NCBI GenBank assembly: GCA_005223185.1 | Contig: NJBN01000002.1 | Location: forward strand, 372,001-436,000 | Reading direction: 5' to 3' | DNA from: a candidate division LCP-89 bacterium B3_LCP | Lineage (GTDB): Bacteria; Electryoneota; B3-LCP | Length of the DNA: 64,000 nucleotides | Part shown: piece after piece, positions 53,072 to 62,578 of the stretch | How the letters are laid out: each line of letters begins with the position of its first letter | Position numbering within the stretch: position 1 is the first letter of the stretch | The notes under the pieces: model-generated | Databases searched by the model: none | The model's input: the letters and a program-made list of their open reading frames with translations, nothing else | Told to the model about the DNA's origin: nothing | Translations under genes and position numbers: made by a program

Positions 53072-54604
53072 TTACAAACCCTCTTTAGCGTACAATGCTA
53101 AAAGCTGAACGATATTTTCGATAGTCGCATCAGCTTCAGCCGATTCACACAGATAATTATTGCATATAATTGAAAATGCCACTTTGGGACCTGCTTCGGT
53201 GCTTATATATCCGCTTAGTGATCTGATGCGCGCCATAGATCCCGTCTTGGCGCTTAAGTAAATGCCCTGTGGTAATCCCAAAAAGCGGTCCTTTAGAGTG
53301 CCATTTCCAGGATTGGCTAAGCTGCGGAAGAATTCGCTTCGATAGGGCGACCGGTTCATCTGAGTCAGAATCTTCATTATACCGCTGGCGCTGGTCAGGT
53401 TTCGGCGCGACAATCCCGAACCATCAGCCATCACCACGCCCGTGGATGAACCCGGCAAGCTTTTTTCCCAATCCAGCACTCTCCGCCTTCCCAGTTTGAA
53501 TGCACTCTGCGAGGCATCAAAGTTGACAATCCCCGCTTCCAATCCTTCAACGCCTAAGACGCGTATTAGTAACTCCGCATATAAATTCTGACTATCTCTG
53601 TTGATAATTCGTATCCAATGCTGCAGTGGAGGAGAGTAGTGCGTGAAGAGAACGGATAACTGATCTTTATCAACGCTATTCTCTGAGTTAACCTCTAAAG
53701 TTCCCTCGCACTCAATTCCTCTATTTATCAACGCGCTTGACAGCGCACTCAGGAAGTACTCATCACAATTATAGACAGAAGCCCAGAGCTCTTGTGGTTC
53801 TCCATTAACTGGAATTGATCCCCATACGGAAAAGATGTTATTCGCCATCGTTCGATCCAGGTGGAGATCCACATCCTCGCCTGAATCAGCCGTTGTAACG
53901 TTGTGATACAGGTGGATGTAATCAGAATCAGGTGCAATCTCTATCTGTGCAGGATCGCCAGTGTTTTTGCCGGGAGTGATATTAAAAACCGTGCAGTTAT
54001 CCGCATAGGACAGTGGATTGACTTCAGCCGCAAACCAGTACTTCAGATCGCTCCATTCCCAGCCTGATCCTAAAGTTTTTCCGCCGAATAGACCGCTGTA
54101 GCCTTCGATGTTGCCATTTATCCTGCATATACCGCGAGCTGACACTGAATCTACCCAGGCATACATAATTTCATCAATCCCGTCTGTGGAAATCGCCGGA
54201 TTGCCGGTTTTGAAATGAGTTGCTATGGAAGGATCCCCAGCACCAACTACGATCAGATCACCCTGCAGCGTACCTGCTGAATCAATGGAGCCTTTATATC
54301 CTACCAGAGTTTCCACTCTGTAATCCGGTCCTAACGTTTCCAGAGCGCACGCTGAGGTCAGAAGTTTCATGCCGGACGCTGGAATTAGCGAACGGTCAGA
54401 CTCATGGTTTAAGAGTATGCGTCCACTTTCCAGATCAACCGCCATTATCGACCAGGATGAGCCTTTGAGATAATAGCTGCTTAAGTAACGGTCTGTTGCA
54501 TATTGCAGGTACTCCAAGTTTTCCTTGCGTCCTGCAAATTGGGGCGCGCATCCGGACAGCAAAAGAGAGATTATTGCCAGTCCGGATAGGGTTTGTCGTA
54601 TCAT
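53072..54604 (-). CDS. dacB: D-alanyl-D-alanine carboxypeptidase/endopeptidase (S13, PBP4 type)
   Basis: 510 residues. The lipobox-like LLLSGC (Cys19) suggests a lipoprotein. The S13 active site is complete: SGMK (Ser77, Lys80), the SxN-type box in DGSGLSRRNL and KTGSM near the C-terminus. It trims or opens peptidoglycan cross-links in the periplasm. The large insertion between the first two motifs, typical of PBP4, is present. It overlaps the M50 gene by 4 bases. Confidence 0.94.
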   Translation of the reverse strand: MIRQTLSGLAIISLLLSGCAPQFAGRKENLEYLQYATDRYLSSYYLKGSSWSIMAVDLESGRILLNHESDRSLIPASGMKLLTSACALETLGPDYRVETLVGYKGSIDSAGTLQGDLIVVGAGDPSIATHFKTGNPAISTDGIDEIMYAWVDSVSARGICRINGNIEGYSGLFGGKTLGSGWEWSDLKYWFAAEVNPLSYADNCTVFNITPGKNTGDPAQIEIAPDSDYIHLYHNVTTADSGEDVDLHLDRTMANNIFSVWGSIPVNGEPQELWASVYNCDEYFLSALSSALINRGIECEGTLEVNSENSVDKDQLSVLFTHYSPPLQHWIRIINRDSQNLYAELLIRVLGVEGLEAGIVNFDASQSAFKLGRRRVLDWEKSLPGSSTGVVMADGSGLSRRNLTSASGIMKILTQMNRSPYRSEFFRSLANPGNGTLKDRFLGLPQGIYLSAKTGSMARIRSLSGYISTEAGPKVAFSIICNNYLCESAEADATIENIVQLLALYAKEGL

Positions 54605-55251
54605 AGGTTACTCAAATCTATTCCAGCAAACATAATTGAGAAAAACTTTAAGAATGGTTTGATTATCCACCATAGTATCGGAATGTTCAAGAGGTAACCT
54701 CCCATTACCAGAGCAAGCACCAACATGGGCCCAGCACGGTCCAATTTTCTGTATTTGCTCTCAAGTTCAGGAGGCAGAAGCCCGCCCAGAATGCGGGAGC
54801 CGTCCAAGGGCGGTATGGGAATCAGGTTGAAGATGGCTAAGGCGATGTTGATAACTATACCATAAATTAAGGCGATTACCACCGGTTTAGGCAGTATGAT
54901 ACTCTCGAACAGACCACCACTGTTAAATGAACGTATGATGAGTCCAAATATTAAAGCTAACAATAAATTAGCTCCGGGACCGGCTAAAGAAACCCAGACG
55001 ATATCTCTGCGGGGATTATGCAGATTATAGGGATTCACCGGCACCGGTTTCGCCCAGCCAATGTGAACCAAGAAGATCATTATCGTCCCCATCAGGTCTA
55101 AATGTGACAGGGGATTCATAGTCAACCTTCCCGCCAACCGCGCCGTAGGATCACCTAAGCGGTTCGCCACCCAACCATGAGCGTATTCATGGAACGATAG
55201 CGCCAGAAGAATGGGCGGCGCGATGATTATATAATGGCTGATGTCTGGCAT
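54601..55251 (-). CDS. M50-family (site-2-protease-like) membrane metallopeptidase
   Basis: 216 residues with five to six membrane helices. Zinc motif HEYAHG (His21, Glu22, His25) in the first helix and the third ligand in NLIPIPPLDGSRIL. This is the short 'rhomboid-sized' M50 group without PDZ domain. Its substrates are unknown. It directly abuts the recombinase gene (ends at 55251, next starts at 55252 side) and overlaps dacB. Confidence 0.92.
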   Translation of the reverse strand: MPDISHYIIIAPPILLALSFHEYAHGWVANRLGDPTARLAGRLTMNPLSHLDLMGTIMIFLVHIGWAKPVPVNPYNLHNPRRDIVWVSLAGPGANLLLALIFGLIIRSFNSGGLFESIILPKPVVIALIYGIVINIALAIFNLIPIPPLDGSRILGGLLPPELESKYRKLDRAGPMLVLALVMGGYLLNIPILWWIIKPFLKFFSIMFAGIDLSNL

Positions 55252-56172
55252 TTAGCCTCTCGGGTGAAATGTGCGGTGCACTTCTTTTAAATAACTGCGG
55301 TCAACATCGGTGTAAATCTGTGTTGTCGATATGTCAGCATGCCCTAAAAATTCCTGTACGGTGCGCAGATCAGCTCCCCCTTCAAGCAGATGTGTGGCGC
55401 AGGAATGCCTTAGACCATGCGGGGATATATCCAATGGCGGTGATAGGCGTACCGCGTACTGCTTCAATAAATGCCACACACCCTGGCGGGTGAATTCTCT
55501 GCCACGAGCGTTTAAGAACAGACGTCTTGACTTAGAGGCGTCTTTACCAAGCAAAGGACGGACTTCACGCAAGTATCTGTCCGTCCACTGGCGACTCTGG
55601 CGGCTCATGGGCACCCAGCGTTCTTTCTGCCCCTTGCCTCGCACTAATAACCACCCTTCGTTGCTGTCCATATCACCGAATTCGACGGCAACCGCCTCTG
55701 ATACCCGCAATCCTGAACCGTACATGGTTTCCCAGAGTGCTCGGTCCCGAATGCCCAATGGCGTGGTAACGTCCGTTGATTCGATTAACCGCTTAACGTC
55801 ATCTGCCGAAAGGGTGTGGGGAAGAGGTCTGTAACGCCGAGGTGTGCGCAGCAGAATCATGGGGTTTGCCGTAAGGATAGATTCCAGAGTCAGGAAATTG
55901 TAGAAACTACGCAGGGAGCTTATGTGCCGGGCAATACTGGCATCTTTCAATCCCTGTTCCCTGATCTTGGCAATGTAGCCTTGAGCATCGGATAAGGCGG
56001 CACTAAGGACGTCGATTCCCCGCTGATCTAAAAATTCGATAAATCGGGTCAAGTCTCTGCTGTAACTAAGTAGAGTATTGTCAGATAAACCCCGTTCCAT
56101 CTGAATATGATGCAGGAACGCCTCCAATTCAGCACAAACTGGAGCATCAACCTGTTCTGTATCAACTGCCAT
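55252..56172 (-). CDS. xerD: tyrosine recombinase XerC/XerD
   Basis: 306 residues, the chromosome-dimer resolution type. N-terminal SAM-like domain (about 12-100) and C-terminal catalytic domain with the full set: Arg156 (GLRVSEA), Lys180, His252 and Arg255 (HGLRHS), His278 and the nucleophile Tyr287 (QIYTDVD). Cuts and rejoins dif sites. Embedded in a housekeeping operon with no sign of an integron or phage. Whether it is XerC or XerD cannot be settled without its partner. Confidence 0.92.
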   Translation of the reverse strand: MAVDTEQVDAPVCAELEAFLHHIQMERGLSDNTLLSYSRDLTRFIEFLDQRGIDVLSAALSDAQGYIAKIREQGLKDASIARHISSLRSFYNFLTLESILTANPMILLRTPRRYRPLPHTLSADDVKRLIESTDVTTPLGIRDRALWETMYGSGLRVSEAVAVEFGDMDSNEGWLLVRGKGQKERWVPMSRQSRQWTDRYLREVRPLLGKDASKSRRLFLNARGREFTRQGVWHLLKQYAVRLSPPLDISPHGLRHSCATHLLEGGADLRTVQEFLGHADISTTQIYTDVDRSYLKEVHRTFHPRG

Positions 56173-56174
56173 TG

Positions 56175-56831
56175 TTAGAATAGCGCGTCATTAATAAAGG
56201 GATTGGTTCTCCTCTCCTGTCCTAAGGTGGTTTCAGGTCCATGTCCGGGAAAGGCGATGAAATGATCCCCTAAAGGTAATAATTTCTCCCTGATACCGTT
56301 GGTAAGCTGTTCGTACGATCCGTCAGGGAAATCCGTTCTGCCGATGGAACCGCAGAAGAGCACATCGCCCACTATGGCTACTGGATCATGAATAAGACAT
56401 ATAGAGCCCGGGCTGTGTCCGGGGATATGCAATATGTCAAAGGCTACTTCGCCTACATTAAAAGTAACACCAGCTTGAAACATGAGATCCGCTGGCGGAG
56501 AAGTCTTCGGCTCACCTATAAACGCGGAGATGTTCGATCTTGGGCTGGTGAGCATTCCGGCGTCTTTCTCATGGATTACAATTTGAGCATTGGTTCTATT
56601 CTTTATGTGTTCATTGTCCTGGATGTGATCCACATGTCCGTGGGTATTTAGAATGTACTTAACAGTTAAGTCCAGTTCTTCGCAGCGTTTAAGTATCCTG
56701 TCACTCTCATCGCCGGGATCGACTATGGCGGCTTCCTGGGTCTTCAGGCATCCCACGATGTAGGTGTTCACCATGTAGATTCCCACTTCGAATCGCTCGA
56801 TTATCAGATCGTCGTCTTTATATACTTGCAT
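56175..56831 (-). CDS. metallo-beta-lactamase fold hydrolase (glyoxalase II-like)
   Basis: 218 residues. Metal site THGHVDH (His64, His66, Asp68, His69), later HIPGHSPGSIC and FPGHGPETTLG. The short form, without the glyoxalase II C-terminal substrate domain, is usually annotated as an MBL-fold hydrolase; a thioesterase or persulfide dioxygenase role is possible. Follows rpe by 30 bases and precedes xer by 2. Confidence 0.92.
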   Translation of the reverse strand: MQVYKDDDLIIERFEVGIYMVNTYIVGCLKTQEAAIVDPGDESDRILKRCEELDLTVKYILNTHGHVDHIQDNEHIKNRTNAQIVIHEKDAGMLTSPRSNISAFIGEPKTSPPADLMFQAGVTFNVGEVAFDILHIPGHSPGSICLIHDPVAIVGDVLFCGSIGRTDFPDGSYEQLTNGIREKLLPLGDHFIAFPGHGPETTLGQERRTNPFINDALF

Positions 56832-56861
56832 GGAATATCAACCTTGAACTGTATGATTTGA

Positions 56862-57560
56862 TTAGAGCGCAGCTTCAGCCGCGTCCCGAATTGCTTTGAT
56901 CGCTGCTGCCGGGTCTAACTGCTTATGTTTGAATATAGAACTTCCGGCAACCAAACACCGCGCACCAGCTTCCACTACCGATCCGGCATTTTCAGCATCG
57001 ATGCCCCCATCAATCTGTATCGATATATCCCTATCCAATTGCGATATTCTGGCGGCAATTTTTCTGACATTATCCAACGAATCTTCTATGAATCTCTGTC
57101 CTCCGAATCCCGGATGAACGGACATCACCAAAACCAAGTCAACCCATTGGTAGGCTTCTTCTAAAACCTCCACCGGCGTTTTCGGATTGATGGATATACC
57201 GACGTCCAATCCCATATCCTTTATCGCTTTTAGAAGATCGGGAACTACACCTTCAACTTCTGCATGAAGTGTGATGCTGTTAACCCCGGCTATGTTAAAC
57301 TTATCAATATACTCTTCCGGGTTGTCAATCATCAGGTGAGCATCCAGATAGAGATCACTGTTATCCCTCACAAATTCCACCACCATCGGGCCGAAGCTTA
57401 TATTAGGAACGAAGTGACCATCCATTACGTCTAAATGCAGCCAGTCAGCGCCGCCATTTTCCACCCGTTTGATATCCCAGGCTAAGCGTCCAAAATCTGC
57501 GGAGAGAATGGATGGCGCAATTATAACGCCAGATGTAGATTTATACCTCTCCCTATTCAT
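56862..57560 (-). CDS. rpe: ribulose-phosphate 3-epimerase
   Basis: 232 residues, TIM barrel. IIAPSILSADFGRL, LDVMDGHFVPNISFGP, the VMSVHPGFGGQRFI loop and IQIDGGIDAENA carry the metal-binding His and Asp residues. Interconverts ribulose-5-phosphate and xylulose-5-phosphate. Overlaps the PASTA gene by 4 bases. The rsmB-PASTA-rpe order is common in FCB genomes. Confidence 0.97.
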   Translation of the reverse strand: MNRERYKSTSGVIIAPSILSADFGRLAWDIKRVENGGADWLHLDVMDGHFVPNISFGPMVVEFVRDNSDLYLDAHLMIDNPEEYIDKFNIAGVNSITLHAEVEGVVPDLLKAIKDMGLDVGISINPKTPVEVLEEAYQWVDLVLVMSVHPGFGGQRFIEDSLDNVRKIAARISQLDRDISIQIDGGIDAENAGSVVEAGARCLVAGSSIFKHKQLDPAAAIKAIRDAAEAAL

Positions 57561-58312
57561 CGATAAGATTCCTCTTCTTCCACTAATTCCAGCGTGGAAA
57601 TCTCTAAATCCACTAACTGCCCCCGAACTGTCTTCTCTTCCGGGTCGGGGAATTGCGATATTACCGTATTGGGTAGTAAATCCTCACGCAGTGAGAATAC
57701 TATTTCACCAATTTCCAAACCGGACGTCAGTATTATTCGCTTCGCCCGGTCCAACGACTGCCCGATTAAATTGGGGACGCTAAATTCATTCGGTAAGGTG
57801 CCCAAAGAAACGGTTGCATGCAGCGGTGTATCCCGTTTCACTTTGGTCCCTGGAGGTATGGATTGAGCCATTACCACGTTCTCCGGGTAATAGTTGGAAT
57901 ATTCATATCCGAAACTCTCATCACCTAACAGCAGACCTGTATTTTGAGCTGAGAACATAGCATCGCGGGAAGATTTACCCACCAGGTTGGGCATAACACA
58001 GAGTTTCTCGCCGATGGACAGAGTTACGTAAATCCGTCGCCCTGCTTTGGTTAGCGCATATGCTTCAGGATTCTGGCTGATGACCGTGCCTTCGGGGTAA
58101 TTCCAATCGTATTGTTCACGCTCTTTCACTGACCGGAAACCGTGTTCTCGCAGCAATGAATCCGCCTGGGCGTAGTGCATTTCCACTATGTCAGGCACTT
58201 CCAGTTCAGCGCCATGACGTGTGTAAAATGGCAATATCACCTGATCAACAAGAATCACACCTGCTATATACAAACATAATACGATAAATACTGCAATTAT
58301 CCACTGTTTCAT
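57557..58312 (-). CDS. membrane-anchored protein with three PASTA domains
   Basis: 251 residues: one N-terminal membrane helix (about 4-24) and three extracytoplasmic PASTA domains (about 36-98, 103-172, 175-243), each with a PN/PD-(L/I) start such as VPDIVEMHYAQADSLL or VPNLIGQSLDRAK. It has no kinase or transpeptidase domain. PASTA domains can bind peptidoglycan stems. Its position between rsmB and rpe, as a kinase-free PASTA protein, is typical of FCB bacteria; the role is not established. Confidence 0.88.
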   Translation of the reverse strand: MKQWIIAVFIVLCLYIAGVILVDQVILPFYTRHGAELEVPDIVEMHYAQADSLLREHGFRSVKEREQYDWNYPEGTVISQNPEAYALTKAGRRIYVTLSIGEKLCVMPNLVGKSSRDAMFSAQNTGLLLGDESFGYEYSNYYPENVVMAQSIPPGTKVKRDTPLHATVSLGTLPNEFSVPNLIGQSLDRAKRIILTSGLEIGEIVFSLREDLLPNTVISQFPDPEEKTVRGQLVDLEISTLELVEEEESYR

Positions 58313-58333
58313 ACTGTTTTTACCAGTCTCATT

Positions 58334-59662
58334 TTACCCTCGTGTCAACTTAACTGCATAGATTCCATCAATCTTATGATCCGGACTGAAAGTACACATC
58401 TGTCCCGGAGAGGGAAAATAATTCTTTGGTATGTCAGTTTTGTTATCGGTAATATGGAAATCCTTGAAATCCTTTAAGAAATCGTCCACTATATCTTCGT
58501 TTTCTTCTGGTTCTATGCTGCAGGTGCTGTAAACAAGGAAACCTCCCGGTCGTAATACTTCAGCGCCTGCCCTTATAAGCATTCTCTGCAGATTTGTGAG
58601 ATCCCCAAGGTCCGCTTGTTTCCGGCGCCAGCGCAGATCTGCTCTCCTGCTTAAAACTCCTAAACCACTGCAAGGCACATCTATCAAGACTGCGTCAAAG
58701 GTAGACTCGCCAATGAAGTTTGACAACTTGGTGCAGTCCGCTTCCAGAGTTCGCACGCCTTTTATATTCAATCGCTTGAGCGATTTTTTCAGCATCTTCA
58801 GGCGATCCCCGGAAGAATCTACCGCAAGTATCTCGCTCTCAGCATTGGTAACTTCAGCGATATGCGTCGTCTTACCCCCCGGAGCAGCGCACATATCCAG
58901 AATCTTCCAGTCTTTTTTAGGGTTAAGCAACCGCACCGATAATGAAGCTGAAGGATCCTGTACCGTGAAATATCCAGCCTTGACCAGCGCAGCAGCATCC
59001 GGGTAGAAACCACTCTTGAGCTTGAAGTAACCCGTATGATCGGGAAAAGTATCGAAATCGATACCGGCAGTTTGTAAAGTCAACTTAGCTGCTTCAAGTT
59101 CAAGTTTTAAGCGGTTGTACCTGAGCCAGATGTATGGACGTTCATTATCCCAGGCTAACTGCCGGATTGTTCTTTCATTTCCCCAACGCTTCAGCCATCT
59201 ATCCACAATCCAGTCAGGGTGCGAATATGACGCAGCTAAGAAATCCACCGGATTGTTATCTGCATCAGGCCAGGGAGGCGGATCATCACTGATTCTGCGT
59301 AGTACTGCGTTAGCTGTACTCACTAATTTCGCCCCTTGATCTCTCTTTATCGCCTCAATGGCTGAAGATACGATAATCGGTTTCGGGACTCTGTCATCAA
59401 AGAGCATCCTGCAGACGGCCAATTCTAACTGTCTGCGCAACTTGGGCGGTATCGAATTTATTCCCTTCCTGAGTGCAGCATTTAAGAGGTATCGCGCCGA
59501 TCCTCTGCATCTGACCCAATTATAGATACCATCGGTGATCCGTGCCTTATCTGCGGCAGAAAGCGTCGATTTATCAAGTTCTCGCGAAAGGAGAAAGTCA
59601 ACTGTATTAGTGCTATCCTCCCAGTGCTTCATTATACGGGAGATAATTTGTTCAGTGTACAT
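58334..59662 (-). CDS. rsmB: 16S rRNA (cytosine-967 C5)-methyltransferase
   Basis: 442 residues. N-terminal NusB-like domain (about 1-130) and C-terminal methyltransferase. SAM motif CAAPGGKTTHIAE, catalytic cysteines in VPCSGLG and YSTCSIEPEEN. Modifies the 30S ribosomal subunit. Length and both cysteines are normal, so the enzyme should be active. Confidence 0.95.
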   Translation of the reverse strand: MYTEQIISRIMKHWEDSTNTVDFLLSRELDKSTLSAADKARITDGIYNWVRCRGSARYLLNAALRKGINSIPPKLRRQLELAVCRMLFDDRVPKPIIVSSAIEAIKRDQGAKLVSTANAVLRRISDDPPPWPDADNNPVDFLAASYSHPDWIVDRWLKRWGNERTIRQLAWDNERPYIWLRYNRLKLELEAAKLTLQTAGIDFDTFPDHTGYFKLKSGFYPDAAALVKAGYFTVQDPSASLSVRLLNPKKDWKILDMCAAPGGKTTHIAEVTNAESEILAVDSSGDRLKMLKKSLKRLNIKGVRTLEADCTKLSNFIGESTFDAVLIDVPCSGLGVLSRRADLRWRRKQADLGDLTNLQRMLIRAGAEVLRPGGFLVYSTCSIEPEENEDIVDDFLKDFKDFHITDNKTDIPKNYFPSPGQMCTFSPDHKIDGIYAVKLTRG

Positions 59663-59693
59663 ATTAGCACTATCCTTAGATCCGGTATTAAGT

Positions 59694-60380
59694 TTAATCG
59701 CGCATTCCTCTTAAGATAAGCAGTCTGACTAAATGCGTTATCGCCATGGTGGCGGCTGCCACATAGGTCCAGGCTGCGGCGTTAAGTACCGCTTTAGCGT
59801 GTGGAAGCTCGGTATCCGTCAGGTAGCCACCTTCTCTCAGCAGTGTCAGCGCCCGCGAACTGGCGTTGAATTCCACCGGAAGTGTGATCAGACTGAAGGC
59901 AACGGCCCCGCTGAAGAAGATGATACCCACGTCCATCAACCAAGGGACTGAGTTAGAGAAGAGGAAACCGATGAAAAACAGCGGGAAAGCCAGAAATGAT
60001 CCGAAGTTAGCCACGGGTACAATGCTCGATCTGAGCATCAGTGGACCATAATTATCGGCGTGCTGCAAAGCATGTCCGGTTTCGTGAGCGGCAATTCCCA
60101 AGGCAGCGACAGAATCTGATCCGTAAACCGGCTCTGATAGACGGAGTATTTTCTTGCGGGGATCGTAATGATCACTCAAGCGCCCCTTCGTCAGTTCAAC
60201 CGGGATGTCTCCCAAACCGCGCATGTCCAGCAGGGCTCTTGCTACGTCCTTGCCGGTATTGCTTCTGGAAGCTCGAACTTTACTGAATTTGGCGAAAGTG
60301 CTTTTTACCTTGGATTGCGCGTAGAAAGCCAGAATCAGTGCTGGTATAAGCAAAATGAAGGTAGGATCGAAGAAGAACAT
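59694..60380 (-). CDS. zinc metallopeptidase, YugP type
   Basis: 228 residues with four membrane helices (about 7-22, 118-136, 143-166, 205-223). The zinc motif AAHETGH (His99, Glu100, His103) follows a cytoplasmic or periplasmic stretch with DHYDPRKKILRLSEPVY, the family signature. Its substrates are unknown; such genes often sit in the fmt-rsmB region. It starts 4 bases after the fmt-side neighbour's end. Confidence 0.9.
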   Translation of the reverse strand: MFFFDPTFILLIPALILAFYAQSKVKSTFAKFSKVRASRSNTGKDVARALLDMRGLGDIPVELTKGRLSDHYDPRKKILRLSEPVYGSDSVAALGIAAHETGHALQHADNYGPLMLRSSIVPVANFGSFLAFPLFFIGFLFSNSVPWLMDVGIIFFSGAVAFSLITLPVEFNASSRALTLLREGGYLTDTELPHAKAVLNAAAWTYVAAATMAITHLVRLLILRGMRD

Positions 60381-60384
60381 ATCC

Positions 60385-61320
60385 TTATCCTCCGGTTACA
60401 TCTATTTTGAAAGTTCCTCTAAGTCGGTAGCCACGCAGAAATGCGGATGTTTCCATCCGCTTCTTACCTTGTAGTTGTATGTCGGTAAGTTTCAGTTTGT
60501 TGTCTCCTGTATTTGCCACAATGCCATCGTCACTTATTGTCAGGGAACCCGGTGCTGATTTGTCCTTATTTTCGATTATCTCAGAGCGAAATATCTTCAA
60601 CGTTTGGCCATCTATACGGGTAAAAGCGCCCGGTTTGGGTGATAAAGCTCTTATCTGGTTGCGGATTTCTGATGCGGAACGGTTCCAATCAATCTTGGTG
60701 TGTTCGTCAGTTATCTTCGGCGCTGGCGTGGCTTTAGAGGTATCCTGTCGTTGGGGCTTAATCATACCTGATTCCAGTCCATCGATCGTTTCCAGCAGCA
60801 AAGAGGCGCCTTGTAACGATAACTTTTCACTGAGAGAACCGGCATCGTCCGATTCTCCGATTTGTACCTGACGCTGCAACAAGATGTTCCCGGTATCGAC
60901 CTTCTTCTCAATTTGGAAAGTGGTCAGTCCAGTCGTAGTTTCACCGTTCCATAGAGCCCACTGAATGGGAGCCGCCCCGCGGTAAGCTGGCAAGAGCGAC
61001 GCGTGCAGGTTGATGGAACCGCCTGACGCCATGCCGAATACTTCTTCCGGTAGTATGCGAAAGGCTACAACGACAAATATGTCAGCATTCCATTTGCGCA
61101 ATTCATCCAGGAAAGTCCTATCCTTCAAGCTGATGGGTTTGAGGATCGGCAGCGATAGTATTTCTGCTTCGATAGCTATGGCTGTGGGCGCGGGGAGACG
61201 TCCCCTACCACGCGGTTTATTCGGTGCCGTAACCACTCCGACAACCTCGTATTCGGACTCTGCCAGAGTCTTCAAAGAAGGCTTGGCAAAGTCAGGAGTA
61301 CCGAAGAATGCCACTTTCAT
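60385..61320 (-). CDS. fmt: methionyl-tRNA formyltransferase
   Basis: 311 residues. VAFFGTPDFAKPSLKTLAES, then the formyl-THF site INLHASLLPAYRGAAPIQWA and TGLTTFQIEKKVDTGNIL, with a C-terminal tRNA-binding domain (about 210-305). It formylates the initiator Met-tRNA. Def, which removes the formyl group later, is encoded 33 bases upstream, the usual pair. Confidence 0.97.
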   Translation of the reverse strand: MKVAFFGTPDFAKPSLKTLAESEYEVVGVVTAPNKPRGRGRLPAPTAIAIEAEILSLPILKPISLKDRTFLDELRKWNADIFVVVAFRILPEEVFGMASGGSINLHASLLPAYRGAAPIQWALWNGETTTGLTTFQIEKKVDTGNILLQRQVQIGESDDAGSLSEKLSLQGASLLLETIDGLESGMIKPQRQDTSKATPAPKITDEHTKIDWNRSASEIRNQIRALSPKPGAFTRIDGQTLKIFRSEIIENKDKSAPGSLTISDDGIVANTGDNKLKLTDIQLQGKKRMETSAFLRGYRLRGTFKIDVTGG

Positions 61321-61353
61321 TTCTCTGCGCCTGTCATCTGCCTCTGATCATAC

Positions 61354-61899
61354 TTAGAGGGCACTCTTGGTCTTTGATCCGGTCTCAATCGGTTCCCTCC
61401 GGGCGATTTTCTTTAACGTATTTTTCAGCAGGGACTTCCGTGCTGGAGACAACCTATCGATGAATAAGATGCCGTTTATATGATCTATTTCGTGCTGTAG
61501 CACCCTCGCCAGCAGACCATCATCTTCCAGAGTATGAATTTTACCGTCAATATCCTGGCATTCCAGTTTGATCCACTGCGGCCGCACTACATCTTCGGTA
61601 ATGCCCGGAACCGAAAGACAGCCCTCTTCGAAATGCGATTCGCCATCTGTTTCCAGGATTTTAGGATTAGCGAAAAAGAGCCTGTCTATATCATCGTCAT
61701 CTTCATGGGGAAGTCCCACGATCAGAAAGGCTTGCGATATACCCACCTGTGGCGCCGCCAAACCGATGCCCTCCGCCTGCTGCATGGTGTCGAACATATC
61801 TTCAACCGTAGCTTTAAGCGACTCATTAAAGTCCACAACGGGTGCGGCTTTTAACCTTAGTATCTCATCCCCATATATGCGGATATTATCAGCCGACAT
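61354..61899 (-). CDS. def: peptide deformylase
   Basis: 181 residues. All three motifs are intact: GIGLAAPQVG (45-54), EEGCLSVPG (91-99, metal ligand Cys94) and QHEIDH (135-140, His136, Glu137, His140). Removes the N-formyl group from new proteins. An acidic loop (EDDDDID, 66-72) is slightly longer than in E. coli. Confidence 0.97.
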   Translation of the reverse strand: MSADNIRIYGDEILRLKAAPVVDFNESLKATVEDMFDTMQQAEGIGLAAPQVGISQAFLIVGLPHEDDDDIDRLFFANPKILETDGESHFEEGCLSVPGITEDVVRPQWIKLECQDIDGKIHTLEDDGLLARVLQHEIDHINGILFIDRLSPARKSLLKNTLKKIARREPIETGSKTKSAL

Positions 61900-61932
61900 A
61901 TTTGCTACTCCAGTTCGCTATTCTACCGGTGC

Positions 61933-62520
61933 TCACTGACCATCTTTACTCTGTTCTGTCGGTCGTTTGGGACCCCTTGACCCTCTGTAAGGGCGGCTTC
62001 TCCTTGAACGAGGTTTGCGAGCCTCGCCACTACCGGTTGAAGAAGTAACCACACCTTGCTCAGATTCAGGTGCTTTACCGGCTGGCTTGGCTTTAGGTTG
62101 CTGTTTTTGTGGAGATCCCTGTCTCTTTTGGGGTTCTCTTCTGACATTCCTAACTGGCTTAGCCTCTTCGGACTTTTCAGGGCTCGAAGCGATCTGTTTA
62201 GGTTCTTGGGACTTTCCTTCCCTAACGCGGGAAACCGATGACCTTTCGACAGTAACGATTATCCCTTTAGCGATGAGAAGTTGCAGGCTCGCATCTTTAT
62301 CGTTGATGCGAATTATCTTGCCGTGAATTCCACCGGAAGTGACTACGTCATCGTTCTTGCCCAAGCTCTTAAGCATTTTTGTATGGTCTTTCTGTTTTTT
62401 CATCTGAGGCCTTATCATCATAAAGTAAACGATGACCATAATGAGGATAAAGGGGAGAAATCCTAAAAATCCTCCACTGCCTCCTTGTGCACCCGCCTGC
62501 GCGATAAACGCAAAATTCAT
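61933..62520 (-). CDS. yajC: YajC preprotein translocase accessory subunit with long basic tail
   Basis: 195 residues. One membrane helix (about 17-38, FLGFLPFILIMVIVYFMMIR) and the YajC core MKKQKDHTKMLKSLGKNDDV then GIHGKIIRI (to about 95). YajC associates with SecDF and SecYEG in the inner membrane. The usual length is about 85-110; here a ~100-residue low-complexity tail rich in Lys, Arg, Pro, Gln and Ser follows. The tgt-yajC order is classical. The tail ends in RSRRSRPYRGSRGPKRP, which might touch RNA or ribosomes (speculative). Confidence 0.93.
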   Translation of the reverse strand: MNFAFIAQAGAQGGSGGFLGFLPFILIMVIVYFMMIRPQMKKQKDHTKMLKSLGKNDDVVTSGGIHGKIIRINDKDASLQLLIAKGIIVTVERSSVSRVREGKSQEPKQIASSPEKSEEAKPVRNVRREPQKRQGSPQKQQPKAKPAGKAPESEQGVVTSSTGSGEARKPRSRRSRPYRGSRGPKRPTEQSKDGQ

Positions 62521-62578
62521 TTAATTCTCCTTATAATTTGTACGTGTAATTTACGGGAAATGAAACTCCTTACTTCGT

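Noticed and set aside
55252-56172. Phage or integrative-element integrase
   Set aside because: The protein has Xer length and sits in a conserved housekeeping operon with no att-like repeats or phage genes.
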